Notes under the pieces: generated by a model
Seen by the model: only the letters and a program-made list of their open reading frames with translations
Database searches by the model: none
Told to the model about the DNA's origin: nothing
From: Istiophorus platypterus
Taxonomy: Eukaryota > Chordata > Actinopteri > Istiophoriformes > Istiophoridae
Length of the DNA stretch: 64,000 bases
Direction: 5' to 3'
Assembly: GCA_016859345.1 (NCBI GenBank)
Contig: CM029124.1
Span: 13,480,980-13,544,979, forward strand
Made by a program: the position numbers and the translations under genes
Shown here: positions 58,493 to 64,000 of the stretch, one piece after another
Layout: each line of letters starts with the position of its first letter
How positions within the stretch are numbered: position 1 is the first letter of the stretch

Positions 58493-61400
58493 CTACATGC
58501 AGCCCACGCAGCCGCACTTGATGGTCTTTTCCACTTCCTCGCTGAAGGAGGTTCCATCGCTGCACTCAAAGGTGTATTTCCGGCGCTTCATTCGCTGGCT
58601 GGCACAGCAGGCCCCCGTGTCACAAGCTCCGGTGCACTCCACCCAAGAGACAATGCGTGTTGTCTGGCAGATGGCGTAGCCTCGCTGTACCTGGTAGAAG
58701 TCTCGCACCGGTTCCCCTCGGCACTCAGACTCTGGAAAACAGGAAACAACCACAGACATTAAGAATTACTCTATACTACAATTTTTATTTTTTTTTTTAT
58801 ATAGAATTACACAGGGACAGAGAGGAAACCCACCTGTGTCACAAAGTTCCCCAGTGTAGCCACTTTCACAGTGACAGTAGGCATCTCCTGTGTCTGATAT
58901 CTGGCAGCGACCATGTTTGCAGGACAGGCGACGACAGGGGTTGAACAGCTCACCCTGTTGGTTACACAGGGCGCCGCGGTAACCCTCCATACACTCACAG
59001 CGGTAAGACTGGGAGTCCAGTGGGATGCACTTTCCATGGACACATCTAGTGTGAGACAATAGACTAGATGAAATTTCCTGCTCAAAAATAAATGAGTTTT
59101 GCCAAATTACATGGATTCGCAGCATCAATAGAAATGTCCAGTTGTCAGTGGTGAAAAATAACTATGTACATTTCCCAAAGTACTGTGCTTGAATACCATT
59201 TAGGTACCTGTGCATAGTTTTATACAATCTAAAAATTATTCTACTACATTTCTGAAGGAAATCTCCACTACATTTATTTGAAATTTATATATATATATTT
59301 CTTCTCCCAAATTAAGAATTTATATTTAACAACAAAAGCTTTTAAAATACAATGCTTTTAAAAGCTTTTAAAATACAATGCATTGTTCAAGGCTTTTCCC
59401 AAACTTTTGTCTTTTGATTTAAAAAAAAGAAAACAAAAAAAAACAGTGCAGTGTGAAGTCATGGCACCATGTAAGGTTCACAATGGAAGTTGTTAGTTGC
59501 AACCAAACAGACTTCCACAAAATGCAAAGATAATGAAAAAGTTGTGGAAAAAAAGATTTCTTTGAGAATTTCTGCAGCTGACCTAGCTTTTTTCTTTTTT
59601 TCTTACCCCAGTTATTCATCTCATAATCGCTCAGATTTATCATGTTATCCATTGGATGGGGCCTGAACACCAGGTCATTAACCACCAGACTGAGGTGCTT
59701 AACTGTGTATAAATTGGTTAAAACTAGATCCACCTCAGCCAACTTCAACAGTAAAACTTCAATTCCACATTGTCGCCGTCGATATTAACAATCTAATAAT
59801 ATCCTGGTTTGTTATGATTTCGAATGCAAGACTTTTACTTGTAATAGAACAATTCTGATATGGTGTTGTTGTAGTAGTATTTTAACTTCAGCACAGGATT
59901 TTAGTACTTCTAGTACTTCCATTATGTGAGTATAGCAATGGACAATAAGTTATTTGCCATGCAATATAAATTCAACCCATTTGCTAACATACTTGCTGCC
60001 CTGGCAGGGGTTGGTAGCAGGCTGGTCACAGTGCGGCCCACTCCAGCCTGGCTGGCAGTGGCACACCGGTCCCTGGACCCCATCAGGCTGGCAGATGCCA
60101 TGTACACAGTATATCTTCTTGCATGGCTCGCAGCCCGGCACCACACCGGGCTTCATCTGGGTCTTGGTGAAGTCCTGGAGCTCATTGTTGATGTACAGGT
60201 TCTGGATACAACCATGGAAACTGGAACCGTTCTGGATCTGCCACAGCCGGAAAGCGCCGGAGTGTACATCCACTGGCATGCCTGGAGCAGGGGAGAGAAA
60301 AGAGATAATGTTTATATGTGTGATGGTGTGCACGCTGGACCACGAACAGACAGCTAACACAGGGCTGGTATGAGTGTAATGGAGGAGGGCATTTTCATAA
60401 ATGTGTCCAAACAGTGCATATACAGTTTGTCAAATCAATATATGCAGTTCTTTTTCAAATTGACTTTGATATTTTGCATTTGCACTCAAGACACATCATA
60501 CCTGAAAAAGAGGACAGGAAAAGGCAAAGAGGTATGGGAAAATGTCTGCTGCAGTGTTTTATGAATGAGGAACAGTGCAGCGCAGCACAACACAACACAA
60601 CACATCACAACACTGAAACAAAATGTACAAACTCAGAGCCACTCCTGAGCAAACTTTCATGTCAACCCTGAGACCAGTGGCTGCATGGCAACAAATGTGA
60701 GACAGGCTTTTTTTTGTCATTAATCAGCTAAATTCTTGAATTTGTATATCATTTTTCCTTAATTTTGTCAAGAGTGGCTAAATAAAACATTACAAATACA
60801 GTTTCATTTTGTGCAAGCAAAATCCATGCAAATAAAAACATATCTAAGGACTGTGTCTGGTAGTTCTTAGGGTAATCACTAGAGGGCGTACTTTGCACAC
60901 TGTAAACAATGTGCTAGCAAAAATAGATCTACTGGACTATAAAGTGGCGTATTGAATGTTCACATCATGTTGTTATGATGTTTCACTTTGAGAGCTATGT
61001 TATATTTGTCAAAGTAAAATGTGTTATTTATTCATTACAAATATGTGCAAATGATGTCCATGCTTATATTTGTATTGTGTACTAAAAAGTGGCCCCTAGC
61101 AAACACAGTCATAATTGAAGGTGAGAATGGTGTGGTTGGAGGATAGGGCTTGGGTGGAGGTAGGAAGGGGTTGCATGATCAAGGGGAGGGGTTGGTTGCG
61201 GTGGTGACAAAGCGAAGGGGGAAGGGTGGTGATTGACAGTAGTGTAGTAGATAAGAGTGCCTGGAGAGGAGGGAGGTGTGTTCTGGAGAGGGCCCCTACC
61301 CCCCACGTATAGCGGAGCCTCCCTGTTGAGGGGCCGCACCGCCCCAAAGCTGTCCATTGTGGTAGGGAGACCCCCGTCAATGGACAGGTTCACCATCTGA

Positions 61401-63675
61401 TCAAAGGTCACTAGCTCCACTGTGTGGAACTGGCCATCATTGATAGTCTCAGTGCTGGAAAATGGAAAACAGAGATATGACGTAAGATTTAGGTCCCTAT
61501 GGTCTGGAATCAGCCAACACTGACAGCGAAGTTGAGCCTTTCAAAGCGTACGTAGTAACTTACCTGTAGATGGCATGTCCTGGCTGGCTGCCAGGGTCAT
61601 AGCTGACCTTGACGTGACCTTGGTAGAGCTCCACTGCAATATGATCATTGTCTCCATTGTACAGCAAAATACCATTATCCTCAGCTGTTGACACCTTCAG
61701 AGAGAAAATGTTTGAGTTATTTGGGTTTCAGGGAGGCAGTGTCAACACAAAAAGTATGATATGAATGTTTACACATCAACACGCTCTTCGATTACCTGTA
61801 GGGTGATGTTAGCTTGAGGCCAGTTCTTGAGGTCAGACAGCAGCAGGTAGGAGTCTCTGTCAATGAAGTTGACACTGACCAGCTTCTCGCAGCGAGGCCC
61901 CCCAAACTCTGGAGGGCACTGGCAGAGGGCGCGTCCACCCCGCTCCACACATGGGGCGTTGTTCTGGCAGTCGGCCAGCTCACACAGAGAGAGTGGAGAT
62001 GGGGTAACCTCACACAACTGACCACTAACAGGAAAAAGAGTAATAGAATTCTTTTTAGGATGATATTAGTGAAGCAGAGCAGACCAAGTTGCCAGATAGA
62101 GCCTGCAGATGTTAAATTTTCACTCTCCTGACCTGTATCCTTTGGGACAGACGCAGGAGTATCCGTTTAGCTCATCCACGCACTGAGCTCCATTCTGACA
62201 GCGATGCTCCTCGCAGTCGTTGTAGTCTACACTGCAGTCATCACCAACATACCCAGGAGAGCACACACACCTGCAATACAAACACACAATAGTGAAATCA
62301 AGCTGAAGACAGACAAAGCTGTCTCCAAATGTATTTTTCAATATATAGTGTCATCATTTTTGACTCTATCTGATGAGCTGGTAGCAAATTCTTACTTGGG
62401 TCCAGTGGAGGTGATGAGGCAGGTAGACTGATGTTGGCAGGGGCTACGTCCTGGGGCACACACATCTTCCATTTCTTCACACATGTCCCCTACACAGAAA
62501 AGTATTAACCATTATACAACACAGAGCAATAACCATCCTGCAAAACCAGCAGAATAAGAAAGTCACACAGTATTTTTGTATTACAGCTTGACCAATTAAT
62601 TAGTTATTTAAAATCCAAGATAAATTATCTTCTCAAGCACTATTTGCATTTCATTATTAACCTTTAACAAGAAATATAAGGTAACAGCTCTCTGTTTTCT
62701 TGTCTTCAATTTGTCAGCTGGACAAAAACAAGTTCAAAGGGTAGATTGCATGACATTGAGAGAAAATTACATGGCTTTGCTTATTTCAAGGCAAATAAAA
62801 ATTTGTCTAGACAAAAAACAAACAAACTAAAACTTGTGTACCTGTGTAATAGGGGGGACAAAAACAAGTGTAGTTGTTGACTCCGTCGATGCAGGTTGCT
62901 CCGTTTTCACAGTCATTGTCTTCGCAATCATCAATGTTGGTTTGGCAAGTGGGACCCTCAAAGCCCAGTGGACATGTGCAGCTGTGAAAACAAACACAAT
63001 CGTTACGTTATCATTTTAAATTCCTAGTGAAAAAATAAGGGTTCGTTTCTTTGTCACACTCATTTCCGAGCTTGTCTTCCTTACCTGTATTCTCCCTCCT
63101 TATTCTCATTCACATGGCAGGTTCCTCCGTTGGCACATGGGCTACTCACACAGGCGTTCAGAGCAGCCTCACAGTTCTTGCCCTGAGACAGAGAACAGAG
63201 ATAATTTTTTTGCTATAAATTATTAACACTGAGAAATACACTGAGGTACACTCCGGTGTATATTCACAAATAGGTGGTAGCATTTTGTAGCCCTGACCTT
63301 GAATCCGGGAGGACAGCTGCACCTATAGATCTCCACTAGGTCACTGTGACAGATGCCTTGGTTCAGGCAGGGGCTGGACAGACAGGGGTTACACTTTGCC
63401 AGCACTGCAGTGTCCACATCTCCTGCAGAAATGCCAGACCTTTAAAAATCGATCGGATGCAGATACTAGCGCTACTTGCCTTAGAGATCTGTGTCCAACG
63501 CAATAACTCACCTGTACATTCAAACTTCTTTGCAGGTGTGGTGAGCAGCAGTTTGCCCTCCATGCCTCCGGGGCCGGCGCAGCGGGCGATGCCCGGCTCT
63601 TTGTAGCCCGTCTTCACCCAGTCAGATAACCAGCGCAGGCGACAGTCACAGTACAAGGGGTTGGCCCCGATTGCC
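58493..63675 (-). CDS. slit1: SLIT1, C-terminal half (12 exons; 5' part beyond window)
   Basis: Exons in transcript order: 63675-63512, 63422-63298, 63182-63085, 62981-62842, 62489-62396, 62270-62133, 62024-61796, 61694-61564, 61454-61300, 60281-59993, 59045-58834, 58731-58493 (TAG). The total of 2014 bp is in frame, giving 670 residues. Order of domains: last LRR C-terminal cap (NPLYCDCRLRWLSDWVK), EGF repeats 1-6, laminin G (VELYQGHVKVSYDPGS, PLYVGG|MPVDVHSGAFRLW, FHGCIQNLYINNELQDFTK), EGF repeats 7-9, then a C-terminal cystine knot ending KCGCVGCM. SLITs are secreted ligands of ROBO receptors in axon guidance. The laminin G and cystine-knot sequences fit SLIT1 better than SLIT2 or SLIT3. 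Fish may have slit1a and slit1b; I cannot tell which this is. Introns are GT-AG; those at 59046-59992 and 60282-61299 hold nothing recognised. Confidence 0.95.
59335..59383. repeat. Short tandem duplication in a SLIT1 intron
   Basis: AGCTTTTAAAATACAATGC occurs twice, separated by TTTTAAA-type sequence, and TTTTAAAAGCTTTTAAAA is itself palindromic. Confidence 0.6.
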
Positions 63676-64000
63676 CTAAGAGAGCAGAGAAAATAAACTT
63701 ATCAGTGATTTGGCGACGTAGGACCACTCTTAGACCTTTCAACCTCAAACCATGTACAAATTCTAGTTATGTCACTGCAGTACACCCTTTCACCAGCAGG
63801 AGTCTCTACATCCTTTCCTAAAACAAACCCTGACAAACTGAACTTGGTTTACTACACTACCAAACCACTGCTTCTCTGATAATAAAACAGATTTAAAGTT
63901 TATTGCTCAATGCCACTTTTATGCCATACATCATCTGGAGTAGGGGCTTCTCAATTATAGGCAAAGGTGTGAACAGAAGGCACTCTTAACCACCTCTGTC
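63676..64000 (-). other. slit1: SLIT1 intron (continues beyond window)
   Basis: Sequence upstream of the acceptor for the LRR-cap exon. No exon is recognised before the window ends. Confidence 0.65.

Overview
This is a vertebrate nuclear segment, almost certainly from a ray-finned (teleost) fish. Genes are split into many short exons with GT-AG introns. There are long dinucleotide microsatellites, CpG-rich promoters, Tc1-type transposon remnants and interspersed repeats of kinds familiar from fish. Gene content matches the conserved block on human 10q24 (HPS1, ANKRD2, MORN4, LCOR, SLIT1), in a more compact form. I see no bacterial operon, CRISPR array, rRNA or tRNA gene.

Layout. (1) 693-4693 (+): the last 13 coding exons of HPS1, a BLOC-3 subunit, including an AT-AC (U12-type) intron. 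(2) 5683-7712 (-): a complete seven-coding-exon alpha-2,3-sialyltransferase of the ST3GAL5/ST3GAL7 type, tail to tail with HPS1. (3) 9109-11955 (+): ANKRD2, eight coding exons with roughly one exon per ankyrin repeat. (4) 11956-16991: mainly non-coding, with one isolated exon-like sequence. (5) 16992-19228 (-): MORN4, 146 residues, with a GC-AG first coding intron. (6) 19.9-22.5 kb: two CpG-rich promoter regions for the divergent MORN4 and LCOR genes. (7) 22010-50744 (+): LCOR, with a 10.4 kb first intron and two alternative terminal exons. One gives a 599-residue LCOR with a Psq-type helix-turn-helix. The other is a 4.75 kb exon giving a 1847-residue PALI1-type (C10orf12) protein. Two Tc1-like remnants with recognisable inverted repeats lie between them. 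(8) 50745-58492: 3' regions of the convergent LCOR and SLIT1 genes. (9) 58493-63675 (-): the last 12 exons of SLIT1, from the final LRR cap through EGF repeats and the laminin G domain to the C-terminal cystine knot.

For HPS1, the sialyltransferase, ANKRD2, MORN4, both LCOR forms and the visible part of SLIT1 I placed exon borders by splice signals and checked that the summed exons stay in frame. Gene names rest on recalled family sequences and on synteny, not on a database search. The genes share no single pathway. They are a conserved neighbourhood: organelle biogenesis, glycolipid/glycan sialylation, muscle stress signalling, MORN-repeat scaffolding, transcriptional/Polycomb repression and axon guidance. 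I did not find a convincing new biological system. The best leads are the unusual introns, the alternative LCOR/PALI1 ends, a transposon that may supply a poly(A) signal, and an orphan exon.
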